From Betaproteobacteria bacterium (GTDB taxonomy: Bacteria; Pseudomonadota; Gammaproteobacteria; Burkholderiales; SHXO01), in contig JANXRW010000128.1 of assembly GCA_025356655.1 (NCBI GenBank), positions 1 to 45,813 on the forward strand: a stretch of DNA of 45,813 bases, written 5' to 3'. Positions 33,989 to 42,560 of the stretch are shown here, one piece after another. Within the stretch, counting starts at the first letter, position 1. The number at the start of each line of letters is the position of its first letter. The notes under the pieces are model-generated. The model ran no database searches and was not told where the DNA came from. It saw only the letters and a program-made list of their open reading frames with translations. The position numbers were made by a program, and so were the translations under genes.

Positions 33989-35035
33989 TCACAGGCGCTC
34001 CTCCCGCCACAGCCCCAGGGCCTCCTGCACGGGACGATCGGAGAAGCTAAATAGCACGCTCGACTCGCTCGCATTCAGCGATAGCGGACTCCAAGACGGG
34101 ACAACGAAGATATCGCGCGGCTCAAAATCCATGAGGAATTCTCCCACGCGCGCCGTCCCTCGCCCCTCCGCCACGCAGTAGACCGTGGAGTCGCTACTGC
34201 GCTGGACGCGGCCCGCGAAGCCGGCCGGGAGCAACTGCAGGAAGGCGCCCATGGTGGGCATGGGCCAACCCCCGGTGGTGGGGTCCACGTAGCGCAATCG
34301 CAGACCGTCCCACTGGTCGGGCGCTTCGTACCGAAGCAGATTCTCCAGCGCTTGGCGCGAGCGCTCATAGGGGTAGCTCGAAAGCGGCGATGCACCGCGC
34401 GAGGTCTGCGCACGCACCGGCCCCAGGTTGTAACCATAGCGTGCAGCATGGGTGCCCTCGCGCACCACGGGGGGCTGCGGCGCCTGCTCAGCCGTCTGGG
34501 CAAAACCGGCATCGAGGAAGCGCACCAGGGGTATGTCAAGCCCGTCGAGCCACACGACGGGCTCGCCGCCCTGCTCCGCCGGCAGGTTCCCATGTTCGTG
34601 CCACGTCCAGGCCGGCGTGATGATGAAGTCACCGGGTCGCATCGTCGTGCGCTCGCCGTCGACCGTACTCCACGCCCCCTGCCCCTCAAGAATGAAGCGA
34701 AGGGCCGACTGCGTGTGGCGGTGACTGGGCGCGGACTCGCCCGGGAGGATCAGTTGCAACCCGGCGTAGAGCGAGGAAGTCACGCTGGCCTGTCCGGGCA
34801 GACCGGGGTTCTCCAGCATGAGCACCCGGCGCACGGCCTCCTGCGCGGAGATCAGCGTGCCGGCTTCCAGGACGCAGTCCCGGACCTCGGCATACTTCCA
34901 GATGACGGCCGTGCACCGGGGCGTGGGTTGCGAGGGTACCAACGCGTGCATAGATTCCCAGAGCGGACTCATTCCCGCTCGGGCAATCCGGGTGTAGTAA
35001 GCGTCGCGCCCCCCCTGACGCGGCAATACGGACAT
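33989..35035 (-). CDS. Gentisate 1,2-dioxygenase
   Basis: A 348-residue bicupin ring-cleavage dioxygenase that converts gentisate to maleylpyruvate. The N-terminal cupin carries the iron ligands His105 and His107 ([11 protein letters not shown]) and His146/His148 in TWHEHGN. The C-terminal cupin ([31 protein letters not shown]) lacks metal-binding histidines, as is usual for this family. The ATG at 35035 has a GGAG Shine-Dalgarno seven bases upstream; an ATG 18 codons upstream has none. It leads the minus-strand hydroxybenzoate unit and is divergent from the second Liv transporter operon. Maleylpyruvate hydrolase or isomerase genes are not in the window. Confidence 0.91.
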   Translation of the reverse strand: MSVLPRQGGRDAYYTRIARAGMSPLWESMHALVPSQPTPRCTAVIWKYAEVRDCVLEAGTLISAQEAVRRVLMLENPGLPGQASVTSSLYAGLQLILPGESAPSHRHTQSALRFILEGQGAWSTVDGERTTMRPGDFIITPAWTWHEHGNLPAEQGGEPVVWLDGLDIPLVRFLDAGFAQTAEQAPQPPVVREGTHAARYGYNLGPVRAQTSRGASPLSSYPYERSRQALENLLRYEAPDQWDGLRLRYVDPTTGGWPMPTMGAFLQLLPAGFAGRVQRSSDSTVYCVAEGRGTARVGEFLMDFEPRDIFVVPSWSPLSLNASESSVLFSFSDRPVQEALGLWREERL

Positions 35036-35171
35036 CTCGCTCTCCGATGATTCGAGGTGCGCTTGCGCGCCCCCCTCAGGGCGCATCATCGCCTATAGAA
35101 AGGCGGCTGAGAAGAGCAGCATCGGGCCCCGTCCGCCCGCCCCGCCGGTACTCCCGCGACCTTGACCTTGC

Positions 35172-35180
35172 TGCTATGAT
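35172..35180 (+). promoter_or_regulatory. Extended -10 promoter candidate for the second Liv operon
   Basis: TGC-TATGAT is a good extended -10 element (TGn followed by a five-of-six TATAAT match), 60 bases upstream of the binding-protein ATG at 35240. TTGACC at 35162-35167 is too close to be its -35. Predicted transcription starts near 35187. AAGGAAC ahead of the ATG is the ribosome-binding site. Confidence 0.5.
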
Positions 35181-35239
35181 CGCTTCCTGCCGCCCGCTGG
35201 GACGGCGCATTCGCACCGACTCGAGGGGAGACAAGGAAC

Positions 35240-36406
35240 ATGATCCGGCGCCTTTGCGTCCTTACCGCAGTGATGCTGAGCTTGCCAGCCCTCGTGCGGG
35301 CAGAGACCCCTCTGAAGATCGGTTTCGTCGCGGAGTTCTCTGGCCCCCAGGGCGCCCTCGGCCAGGACCAGTTCGACGGTTTCATGCTTCTGGTGGAACG
35401 AAACGGCGGCAAGTTGGGCGGAATCCCCGTTCAGATTCTCAAGGAAGACAGCCAGCTCAAACCCGATGTGGCCAACCAGGTCGTGCAGAAGCTCATTGAG
35501 CGCGAGCGGGTTCCCATCATCGTCGGCCTGACCTTCTCCAACATTATGATGGCCGTGCACAAGCCCATCACTGAGAAGGAAGTCTTCCTGATCGGGACAA
35601 ACGCCGGCCCCTCGCCCATCGCCGGGGCGCAATGCTCGCCCTACCAGTTCATCGTTTCCTGGCAGAACGACACACAGGCCGAAGTGGTGGGCCAATACGC
35701 CCAGGAAAAAGGTTACAAGAAGGTCGTCGCGCTGGCACCCAACTACCAGGCGGGGAAAGATTTCGTGGCGGGATTCCGTCGACTGTTCAAAGGCGAGGTC
35801 ACCGACGAGATCTACACGCCGCTCAACCAGTTGGACTTCTCCGCGGAGCTCACACAGCTCGCGGCGCGCAAACCTGACGCCGTCTTCATCTTCTACCCCG
35901 GCGCCTTGGGCATCAACTTCGTGCGCCAATTCCAGCAGGCGGGGCTTTTGGGGAAGCTCCCCCTGTTGTCCACGTCCACGGCCGATGGCTTGAATCTCCC
36001 GGCACAGAAGGAAGCCGCGCTCGGCATGATCTCGGGCACCTTCTGGGGCCCCGACTTCGCCAATCCGGTAAGCCGGCAGTTCGTGGAGGACTTCGAGAAG
36101 AAGTTCAAGCGCATTCCTTCGCAGTACGCCGCCCAGAGCTTTGATGGGGCCCTGTTACTCGACTCGGCTATCGCCAAGGTACGCGGTAACGTCGCGGACA
36201 AGCCCGCCTTCATGGCCGCCTTGAAGGCCGCAAATTTCAAGTCCGTGCGGGGAAGCTTCCGCTTCAACAATAATCACTTCCCGATCCAGGACATGCACGT
36301 CTTCGAGGTGGCAAAGGATGCCAAGGGCCGGATCAGCCTGAAGACCGTTGCGACACCGTTGAAGGATCACCAGGACCCCTACCACACCCTTTGCTCCCTG
36401 AAGTGA
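35240..36406 (+). CDS. ABC transporter substrate-binding protein, Leu/Ile/Val-binding family (second system)
   Basis: A 388-residue periplasmic binding protein. The signal peptide is cleaved after LVRA, near residue 21. The type I fold shows LKIGFVAEFSGPQGALGQDQ, IIVGLTFSNIMMAVHKP and GTFWGPDFANPVSRQF. It heads a complete five-gene Liv operon and is divergent from gentisate dioxygenase. Similar binding proteins carry aromatic acids in betaproteobacteria, and the neighbouring ring-hydroxylation and ring-cleavage genes suggest hydroxybenzoate or a related acid. This is inference from context. Confidence 0.92.
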   Translation: MIRRLCVLTAVMLSLPALVRAETPLKIGFVAEFSGPQGALGQDQFDGFMLLVERNGGKLGGIPVQILKEDSQLKPDVANQVVQKLIERERVPIIVGLTFSNIMMAVHKPITEKEVFLIGTNAGPSPIAGAQCSPYQFIVSWQNDTQAEVVGQYAQEKGYKKVVALAPNYQAGKDFVAGFRRLFKGEVTDEIYTPLNQLDFSAELTQLAARKPDAVFIFYPGALGINFVRQFQQAGLLGKLPLLSTSTADGLNLPAQKEAALGMISGTFWGPDFANPVSRQFVEDFEKKFKRIPSQYAAQSFDGALLLDSAIAKVRGNVADKPAFMAALKAANFKSVRGSFRFNNNHFPIQDMHVFEVAKDAKGRISLKTVATPLKDHQDPYHTLCSLK

Positions 36407-36442
36407 GTAGGGCCGCACGCCTGGCTGGAGTTCCTTGAATCC

Positions 36443-37363
36443 GTGAGCGTCATCGTGCTCCTCACGCAGTTGCTCAACGGCGTGCAGTTGGGGGTGCTGC
36501 TTTTCCTGCTCTCCGCCGGTCTCACCCTGGTCTTCGGCATCATGAACTTCATCAACCTCAGCCACGGCTCGCTCTACATGCTGGGGGCCTACTTCGGAGC
36601 GGCGGCCTACACCGCAACAGGCTCCTTCCTGCTCGCCGTGGTGGCGGCAACCGGCGGGAGCCTGCTGCTGGGTCTGATAGTGGAGCGAGTCGCGCTTGCC
36701 CGGCTCTACGCCCGCGAACACCTGGATCAGGTCCTGGCCACCTTCGGGCTCATTCTGATATTCAACGAGGTGGCTCGCGTTACCTGGGGGCCCTCGTCCG
36801 TGTACATAGACGTCCCGGGAACGCTCGTCGGCGCCGTGGACCTGCTGGGCCTCAGCTACCCTCGCTATCGTCTTTTCATCATCGGTGTCGGGGTCGCGGT
36901 GGCCGTAGCGCTCTACCTGCTCATTCACCGTACCCGCTTGGGCATGCTCATCCGGGCAGGCGCGTCCGTTCCGACCATGGTGGGAGCCCTAGGGGTGAAC
37001 CTGGCGCGACTCAATGCCCTGGTCTTTGCCCTCGGCGCCGCCCTCGCGGGGCTGGCGGGCCTGTTGGCTGCGCCGCTGATGTCAGTGCAACCGGGAATGG
37101 GCGAACCCATCCTCATCGTCGCGCTGGTGGTCATTGTCACCGGTGGCATCGGCTCCATCCGTGGCGCCTTCTACGGCGCGCTCATTGTCGGCATCGTGGA
37201 TACCGTCGGACGCGCCTTCCTTCCCGAGTTGCTTCGCCTGATGCTGAGCCCCTCGCTTGCCCGAGCGGCCGGACCGGCCCTTGCCTCCATGCTCATCTAC
37301 CTGGTGATGGCCGGTGTGCTGGCGCTGCGCCCACAGGGACTCTTCCCGGTAAAACATGGCTAG
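36443..37363 (+). CDS. livH: Branched-chain-type ABC transporter permease (LivH-like, second system)
   Basis: A 306-residue permease, starting at GTG 36443 (SVIVLLTQLLNGVQLGVLLF), with about eight hydrophobic helices. Family motifs are GLTLVFGIMNFINLSHGSLY near residue 28 and VTGGIGSIRGAFYGALIVGI near residue 230. It overlaps the livM-like gene by eight bases. Confidence 0.92.
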   Translation: MSVIVLLTQLLNGVQLGVLLFLLSAGLTLVFGIMNFINLSHGSLYMLGAYFGAAAYTATGSFLLAVVAATGGSLLLGLIVERVALARLYAREHLDQVLATFGLILIFNEVARVTWGPSSVYIDVPGTLVGAVDLLGLSYPRYRLFIIGVGVAVAVALYLLIHRTRLGMLIRAGASVPTMVGALGVNLARLNALVFALGAALAGLAGLLAAPLMSVQPGMGEPILIVALVVIVTGGIGSIRGAFYGALIVGIVDTVGRAFLPELLRLMLSPSLARAAGPALASMLIYLVMAGVLALRPQGLFPVKHG

Positions 37364-38324
37364 GGCCCAGTGGATGGCGGCCACTGCCATCCTGCTGGCG
37401 CTCGCCGCCGTGCCGCCGCTGTGCGCGGCGCTCGCCCAGCCCTATTACCTGACGCTCTTCGCCCGCGTGATGATCCTGGGTTTGGCCGCCATGGGGCTCA
37501 ATTTGGTGCTGGGATTTGGCGGTCTCGTGAGCTTTGGCCATGCCATGTATATCGGCGTGGGCGCCTACGCGGTCGGCATCCTCGACGCCCACGGCGTCAC
37601 CGGCGGGCTATTCCATCTCGCCGCGGCGCTCGCGGCGGGCGCGGCGCTGGCATGCTTCGTCGGCACGGTTTGCCTGCTTACCCGGGGCATCGCTTTCATC
37701 ATGATCACGCTGGCCTTCGCGCAAATGGTGTTCTTCCTGGCGGTCGGCCTAAAGGAGTATGGGGGCGACGATGGCCTGTCGATTTCCGCGCGCAGTGCCT
37801 TCGGCCCGCTCCATCTGGACGACCCCACCATCCTCTACTACGCCATCTTCGCCGTTCTGCTGCTAACGCTTCTTGCGGGGCATCGACTGGTACATTCCCG
37901 ATTCGGCATGGTACTGCGCGGGGCAAAGCTCAATGAGCGGCGCATGGCCGCCCTGGGTTTCCCCGTGCGGCGTTACCAACTCACCGCCTACGTGATCTCC
38001 GCCTTAGTCTGTGTGCTGTCCGGGTTCCTGCTCGCCAACCTGACGCGCTTCGTGTCACCGGCCTACATGCAATGGCAGGTTTCGGGTGAACTCATCGTGA
38101 TGGCCGTCCTGGGGGGCACCGCCACCGTGTTGGGTCCGCTCGTCGGCGCGGCGATCCTGCTGCTGATCGAGGAGGCGCTGGCGGCCTTCGCCATGGGACT
38201 GCCCGTTGGCGTGGAGGAATTCGTGCGTGACCACCGCCTCGGTGCGCTGGGCCTACTCATCGTCCTGGCTGCCGTAGGCATGCGCCGGGGGGTCTACGGA
38301 GCGCTCGCGCCGAGCGCGCACTGA
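37356..38324 (+). CDS. livM: Branched-chain-type ABC transporter permease (LivM-like, second system)
   Basis: A 322-residue permease with about nine hydrophobic helices. Typical LivM motifs are GLNLVLGFGGLVSFGHAMY near residue 48 and GTATVLGPLVGAAILLLIEE near residue 258. It overlaps livH by eight bases and is followed after one base by the livG-like ATPase gene. Confidence 0.92.
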   Translation: MARAQWMAATAILLALAAVPPLCAALAQPYYLTLFARVMILGLAAMGLNLVLGFGGLVSFGHAMYIGVGAYAVGILDAHGVTGGLFHLAAALAAGAALACFVGTVCLLTRGIAFIMITLAFAQMVFFLAVGLKEYGGDDGLSISARSAFGPLHLDDPTILYYAIFAVLLLTLLAGHRLVHSRFGMVLRGAKLNERRMAALGFPVRRYQLTAYVISALVCVLSGFLLANLTRFVSPAYMQWQVSGELIVMAVLGGTATVLGPLVGAAILLLIEEALAAFAMGLPVGVEEFVRDHRLGALGLLIVLAAVGMRRGVYGALAPSAH

Positions 38325-38325
38325 G

Positions 38326-39072
38326 ATGCTACGCCTGGAGGATCTGGTCAAGCACTACGGGGGGCTGGCGGCAACGGACCACCTGTGCCTCGAGATCGCC
38401 GCGGGCGAACTTCATGCCATCATCGGGCCAAACGGCGCGGGCAAGAGCACCCTGATCGGGCAACTGAGCGGCGAGATTCGCCCGGACCAGGGGCGCATTG
38501 TCTTCGATGGCCGGGATATCACCCGGGAACCCGTGCATCGGCGCGCGCTCGCGGGCCTTGGACGGTCCTACCAAATCAGTTCGGTGTTCACCGAGTTCAG
38601 CGCCCTGGAGAATGTGATCCTCGCGGTGCAGGCACGCTCGGGCCATAGTTTTCGATTCTGGCGACGGGCCAACACCGAGACGCAGTTGGTCCAGCCTGCC
38701 CAGGCCGCCCTGGCTGCAGTGGGCTTGAGCGACTTGGCGCAGCGCAGCGTCGCCTCCCTGGCCCACGGGGAGCGGCGGCAGTTGGAAATCGCCATGACCC
38801 TGGCTAGCAAACCCAAGCTCCTGCTTCTGGATGAGCCGATGGCCGGCATGAGCCAGGCGGAATCGGCCGAACTAACGCAGCGCCTAGCCACACTCAAGGG
38901 CTCGCTCACCATCGTCCTGGTGGAGCACGACATGGATACCGTGTTCGCGCTCGCGGACCGGGTCACCGTGCTCGTTGCAGGCCGCACCATCGCCACAGGA
39001 ACTGGCGCGGAGATCCGCGCCGACCCTGGCGTGCGCCAGGCCTACCTGGGAGAACAGGAGGAGTCCTGGTGA
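38326..39072 (+). CDS. livG: Branched-chain-type ABC transporter ATP-binding protein (LivG-like, second system)
   Basis: A 248-residue ATPase with Walker A GPNGAGKST near residue 36, Q-loop region GRSYQISSVFTEFSALENV, signature LAHGERRQLEIAMTL near residue 145, and Walker B LLLLDEPMAGMSQAE. It overlaps the livF-like gene at GTGA (39069-39072). Confidence 0.93.
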   Translation: MLRLEDLVKHYGGLAATDHLCLEIAAGELHAIIGPNGAGKSTLIGQLSGEIRPDQGRIVFDGRDITREPVHRRALAGLGRSYQISSVFTEFSALENVILAVQARSGHSFRFWRRANTETQLVQPAQAALAAVGLSDLAQRSVASLAHGERRQLEIAMTLASKPKLLLLDEPMAGMSQAESAELTQRLATLKGSLTIVLVEHDMDTVFALADRVTVLVAGRTIATGTGAEIRADPGVRQAYLGEQEESW

Positions 39073-39779
39073 GCACGCTGCTGGAAGTCGTTGACCTAAA
39101 GAGTTGGTATGCCTCGATTCAGGTGCTCTTCGGCGTGTCGATGGCGGTAGGCGAAGGCGAGTGCGTCACGTTGTTGGGCCGAAACGGCATGGGCAAGTCC
39201 ACTCTCGTCAAGTCGCTCATGGGACTGCTTGCTCCCCGAGCAGGGACCGTGCGCTTCGCTGGCCAGGACCTCACCGGCAAACCCTCCTACCGGGTGGCGC
39301 GCGCCGGACTGGGCCTCGTACCCGAAGGCCGGGGCATCTTCCCGAACCTCACCGTCCGTGAGAACCTGGTCGCAACCGCGCACAACCAGCGCGCAGCGCC
39401 CGGGCCCTGGACCTTGGAACGTGTGTGCGAGATGTTCCCGCGCCTTCGTGAACGGTCACTGAATCTGGGCGCCAACCTCTCCGGCGGCGAGCAGCAGATG
39501 CTGGCCATCGGACGGGCCCTGATGACCAATCCCAGACTGCTGATCCTGGACGAGGCGACGGAAGGGCTCGCACCGCTCATCCGCCAGGACATCTGGCGCT
39601 GCCTGGAGCGGCTAAAGGCCAGTGGCCTGGCGCTCATCGTCATCGATAAGAACATCGGCCCCTTGCTGCGTCTTGCGGACCGCCATTATGTGCTGAGCAA
39701 GGGTAACGTCGTCTGGAGCGGGCCTTCGGCCGCCTTGCGCGAAAGCCCTGACGTGCTGCAGGCATGGGTCGGGGTCTGA
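39069..39779 (+). CDS. livF: Branched-chain-type ABC transporter ATP-binding protein (LivF-like, second system)
   Basis: A 236-residue ATPase starting at GTG 39069. Walker A GRNGMGKSTLVKSLMGLL lies near residue 38, GLVPEGRGIFPNLTVRENL is characteristic of LivF, the signature is LSGGEQQMLAIGRAL near residue 140, and Walker B is LLILDEATEGLAPLI. The Asp-Glu-Ala-Thr variant of the DEP segment is normal for this branch. It is the last transporter gene, 31 bases before the VOC dioxygenase-like gene. Confidence 0.93.
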   Translation: MSTLLEVVDLKSWYASIQVLFGVSMAVGEGECVTLLGRNGMGKSTLVKSLMGLLAPRAGTVRFAGQDLTGKPSYRVARAGLGLVPEGRGIFPNLTVRENLVATAHNQRAAPGPWTLERVCEMFPRLRERSLNLGANLSGGEQQMLAIGRALMTNPRLLILDEATEGLAPLIRQDIWRCLERLKASGLALIVIDKNIGPLLRLADRHYVLSKGNVVWSGPSAALRESPDVLQAWVGV

Positions 39780-39810
39780 GCCCGGCCGCGCATTTCTATC
39801 GGAGGTGAGC

Positions 39811-40671
39811 ATGCCCGTATCCAACCCGCTCTGGCCCGCGCAACTGGATCATTTCCGGCTCGACAGTGATGTCCCGCAGGCGCTCTGCGCCTTCTACTGC
39901 CAAGCCCTCGGCCTGGAAGCCAGCCCCCAGGCCGACGGCACGACCCTACTCGACGGCCCCGGCCGACGGCTGCTGATAGGCACGGGCCGCCGCGGCGAGC
40001 AGCCATTCATCGCATTCAGGCTCCCGAACACCTCCCAACTGGCGGCGCTCGCTGCGCGCCTGACGGACCGCGGACTCGAGCTCCTGCCCAGCCCTACGCC
40101 GCTCTTCCAGGTCGGTGCCCTGGCGGTGCGCGACCCCGACGGGCGCCAAGTGGTGTTCGGGCTACCCCGTCCGCATCTCTCCCCTGGCGGCAGGCCAACG
40201 TCGCTCGGCGTGCTGCCCGGGCGCCTGCAGCATGTGGTGGTAGCCTCGCAGAACCTCGGCCCGATGCTGCGCTTCTATGAGCACGGGCTTGGCATGGTGG
40301 TATCAGACACTGTCCGCGAGGAGGACGGAACACCCACCGTCGGCTTCTTGCGGACCGACCCGGAGCATCACAGCTTTGCCGTGTTCCGAGCGCCGCAGAG
40401 CAGGCCCGACCACCACAGCTACGAGTGCACCTGCTGGAACGACATCCGCGATTGGGCGGATCACCTAGCAGGACTGCGCATTCCACTGTGGTGGGGTCCG
40501 GGCCGCCACGGGCCCGGTAACAACCTGTTCTTCATGTTCCAGGATCCGCAGGGCTACCTGATCGAGCTATCTGCGGAACTGGAGGTGGTACCCGACGAGG
40601 TGCGCGGGCGGTTCTGGAAACACGAAGAGCGCACGCTGAACCTCTGGGGTCCTGGCTTCATGCGCAGTTGA
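39811..40671 (+). CDS. VOC-superfamily protein, probable type I extradiol ring-cleavage dioxygenase
   Basis: A 286-residue two-domain vicinal oxygen chelate protein. The ATG at 39811 has GGAGGT five bases upstream and is preferred over a GTG two codons earlier. The C-terminal domain has a complete 2-His-1-carboxylate set in the right order and spacing for type I extradiol dioxygenases: His141 (LQHVVVAS), His201 or 202 (DHHSYECT) and Glu252 (YLIELSAELE). Such enzymes cleave catechols such as 2,3-dihydroxybiphenyl next to the hydroxyls. Coming directly after the Liv genes, it suggests the imported compound yields a catechol, separate from the gentisate route encoded upstream. Substrate unknown. 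Confidence 0.85.
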   Translation: MPVSNPLWPAQLDHFRLDSDVPQALCAFYCQALGLEASPQADGTTLLDGPGRRLLIGTGRRGEQPFIAFRLPNTSQLAALAARLTDRGLELLPSPTPLFQVGALAVRDPDGRQVVFGLPRPHLSPGGRPTSLGVLPGRLQHVVVASQNLGPMLRFYEHGLGMVVSDTVREEDGTPTVGFLRTDPEHHSFAVFRAPQSRPDHHSYECTCWNDIRDWADHLAGLRIPLWWGPGRHGPGNNLFFMFQDPQGYLIELSAELEVVPDEVRGRFWKHEERTLNLWGPGFMRS

Positions 40672-40682
40672 GGCAGCGGGCT

Positions 40683-41339
40683 TCAGCCGGGCTGCTTGAC
40701 CAGACGCAGGTATGGCTTGAGCGCCTTCCATCCGTTGGGATAGATGGCCTTCGCTTCCTCGTCCGAAACCGAGGGCACGATGATCACGTCATCACCGTAC
40801 TTCCAGTTCACCGGTGTCGCCACACGATGCTTGGCCGTCAGCTGCATCGAGTCGAGCACCCGTAGGATCTCGTCAAAGTTACGCCCCGTCGTCATGGGGT
40901 AGGTCAGCATCAGCTTGATCTTCTTGTCCGGGCCGATGATGAAGACCGAGCGCACAGTGGCGTTAGTGGCGGCAGTGCGCCCATCCGAAGCAACTTCCTC
41001 GGCCGGCAGCATGTTGTACAGCTTGGCCACGTTCAGGTCCGTATCGCCGATCATCGGGTACTTGACCGCCGAACCCTGCGTCTCCTCGATGTCCGCAGCC
41101 CACTTGGCGTGGTTCTCCACCCGGTCGATCGAGAGCCCGATGAGCTTTGCGTTGCGACGGGTGAACTCCGGCTCGATCCGGGCCATGTATCCCAGCTCGG
41201 TGGTGCACACCGGCGTGAAGTCCTTGGGGTGGGAGAACAGGATGGCCCACTGATCACCGATCCACTGGTGGAAGCTGATGGGGCCATGAGTGGTATTAGC
41301 CGTGAAATCCGGCGCTATCTCGTTGATTCGAAGAGACAT
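40683..41339 (-). CDS. 1-Cys peroxiredoxin (Prx6 family)
   Basis: A 218-residue peroxiredoxin that reduces hydroperoxides. The peroxidatic cysteine is Cys45 in DFTPVCTTELGYMAR, with Thr42 and the downstream Arg of the active site. The longer C-terminal domain (TPVNWKYGDDVIIVPSVSD) identifies the Prx6/AhpC-like 1-Cys group, and no second conserved cysteine is seen. AAGGAGGG just before the ATG is a strong ribosome-binding site. It is convergent with the VOC gene (11-base gap). The palindrome at 41417-41432 lies about 80 bases upstream and may be a regulatory site. Confidence 0.95.
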   Translation of the reverse strand: MSLRINEIAPDFTANTTHGPISFHQWIGDQWAILFSHPKDFTPVCTTELGYMARIEPEFTRRNAKLIGLSIDRVENHAKWAADIEETQGSAVKYPMIGDTDLNVAKLYNMLPAEEVASDGRTAATNATVRSVFIIGPDKKIKLMLTYPMTTGRNFDEILRVLDSMQLTAKHRVATPVNWKYGDDVIIVPSVSDEEAKAIYPNGWKALKPYLRLVKQPG

Positions 41340-41414
41340 GCTCCCTCCTTAGGATCTGGGGCTCTGAAGGTGTGAACCGTGGACGTGCAGCCAACCGGGG
41401 TTCGGCAGACGGGG

Positions 41415-41432
41415 CTATCCACAGTTGTGGAT
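41415..41432. promoter_or_regulatory. 16-base palindrome ATCCACA-GT-TGTGGAT upstream of peroxiredoxin
   Basis: A perfect inverted repeat (41417-41432) 78 bases before the peroxiredoxin start and 31 bases after the J-domain-like gene's stop. Each half resembles a DnaA box (CTATCCACA, one mismatch from TTATCCACA). It could be an operator for peroxide-responsive control, a DnaA-binding pair or, less likely, a terminator for the J-domain-like gene. Confidence 0.4.
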
Positions 41433-41462
41433 TGTAGGACAGATGGGCCCGGCGCGGGTACC

Positions 41463-42560
41463 TCAGCGCCCCGTGCGCGCCTCCTCGGCCGGCGCTCGGC
41501 GCAAGTCGCGCAGCCAAGCCTTCAGGGCGCCAGGATCCCGTCGTAGATCGCGCTGGTCCCGCTCCGCGTCGGCGATGGTATGCCGAACTTCGACAATCTC
41601 CTGGTTGAGCAGGCGCAGGACCGTCTCGGGGGTGATGCGCGCAGACGGCGCCTGTCCAAAGCGCTGGCAAAACTCCATCTCCACGCGCCGCAGTTCCTCC
41701 TCGAGTTGCCTCTGCTGCTCCTTCAGGATCCGGTTGTACCGCTCCAGCCGTTCTCCGCCGAGATTCTGCAGGGTGCCCTGATGCAGGCCTTCGAGCTCCA
41801 GTTGGAGTTCGAGCAGCTCCAGTAGATTTCTCTTTTCGTAGGCGTCGTTGACACGCTGCATCAATGCGGTTTTGAGGCTCCGCTGCTCGGGATCGGGCTC
41901 GCGGTCCGGATGCAGGGCACTGACGAGCTTCAGGTAGAGCTCGCGCAAGGACTGCGTAAGCTGCCGCTGCTCGGCCTTCTGCTGCTCCTCGCGGGCGGAC
42001 TGCTTCGGCGAGGGCCGGCGCCTCGCGCGCCGGGCGCGCTCGCGCTCCTCGAGTTGCTCGGCGGCGCGGCGCGGAAACTCTTGGGGGTCATCAAGATCCA
42101 CCTCATCGCCCAATTCAACGCCAAGCATCTCCTCGAGAGCCTCCTTGGCAGCCTGCTTTCCCTCCGCCTCTTCGCGGTCGTAATCCGAGGCGCTATGCCG
42201 GTTGTAGAGCGCCTTGAGCGCCTCATCGTCTTGCTCCGCAAGCAGGCCCGGCGCCAGTTCCACGATACAGGCACTGACCGACCGACGCTCGCTGCGGGTG
42301 AGGCCCTTGGCGCAGGACGCGGCGTCGAGCCAGTGGAGGAACTGGCACTTCAACCCCCTCAGTTGGTCGAGTAGCGGGAGGAATTCCCCGAAATACTTCT
42401 CCTGATAGCGCGGCTGAACCTCCTCCCAGGCCACGCGCCTCGCCCGAAGGTCCCTGATGCGGCGGATGCTGGCGTTGAATTGAGCCTGTGCGCGAGACGG
42501 CCCCGCGGCCGGCTGCGCAGTGAGAACAAGCGTTTTCCGGGTATCCAATTTTTTCATCAT
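41463..42560 (-). CDS. J-domain-like protein with long coiled-coil regions
   Basis: A 365-residue cytoplasmic protein rich in Glu, Arg and Leu. Most of it is predicted helical and coiled coil. A J-domain-like segment lies at about residues 200-255: LYLKLVSALHPDREPDPEQR with the HPD triplet at 217-219, then LMQRVNDAYEKRNLLELL. J domains activate DnaK, but here the domain is internal and is followed by a coiled coil instead of the usual N-terminal placement. AAGG precedes two adjacent ATG codons. I do not recognise a named family beyond molecular chaperone DnaJ-like proteins of betaproteobacteria. Confidence 0.8.
   Translation of the reverse strand: MMKKLDTRKTLVLTAQPAAGPSRAQAQFNASIRRIRDLRARRVAWEEVQPRYQEKYFGEFLPLLDQLRGLKCQFLHWLDAASCAKGLTRSERRSVSACIVELAPGLLAEQDDEALKALYNRHSASDYDREEAEGKQAAKEALEEMLGVELGDEVDLDDPQEFPRRAAEQLEERERARRARRRPSPKQSAREEQQKAEQRQLTQSLRELYLKLVSALHPDREPDPEQRSLKTALMQRVNDAYEKRNLLELLELQLELEGLHQGTLQNLGGERLERYNRILKEQQRQLEEELRRVEMEFCQRFGQAPSARITPETVLRLLNQEIVEVRHTIADAERDQRDLRRDPGALKAWLRDLRRAPAEEARTGR

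Noticed and set aside
41400..41440. Replication origin suggested by DnaA-box-like halves
   Set aside because: Only one palindromic pair is present, with no dnaA/dnaN genes, no AT-rich unwinding region and no box cluster.
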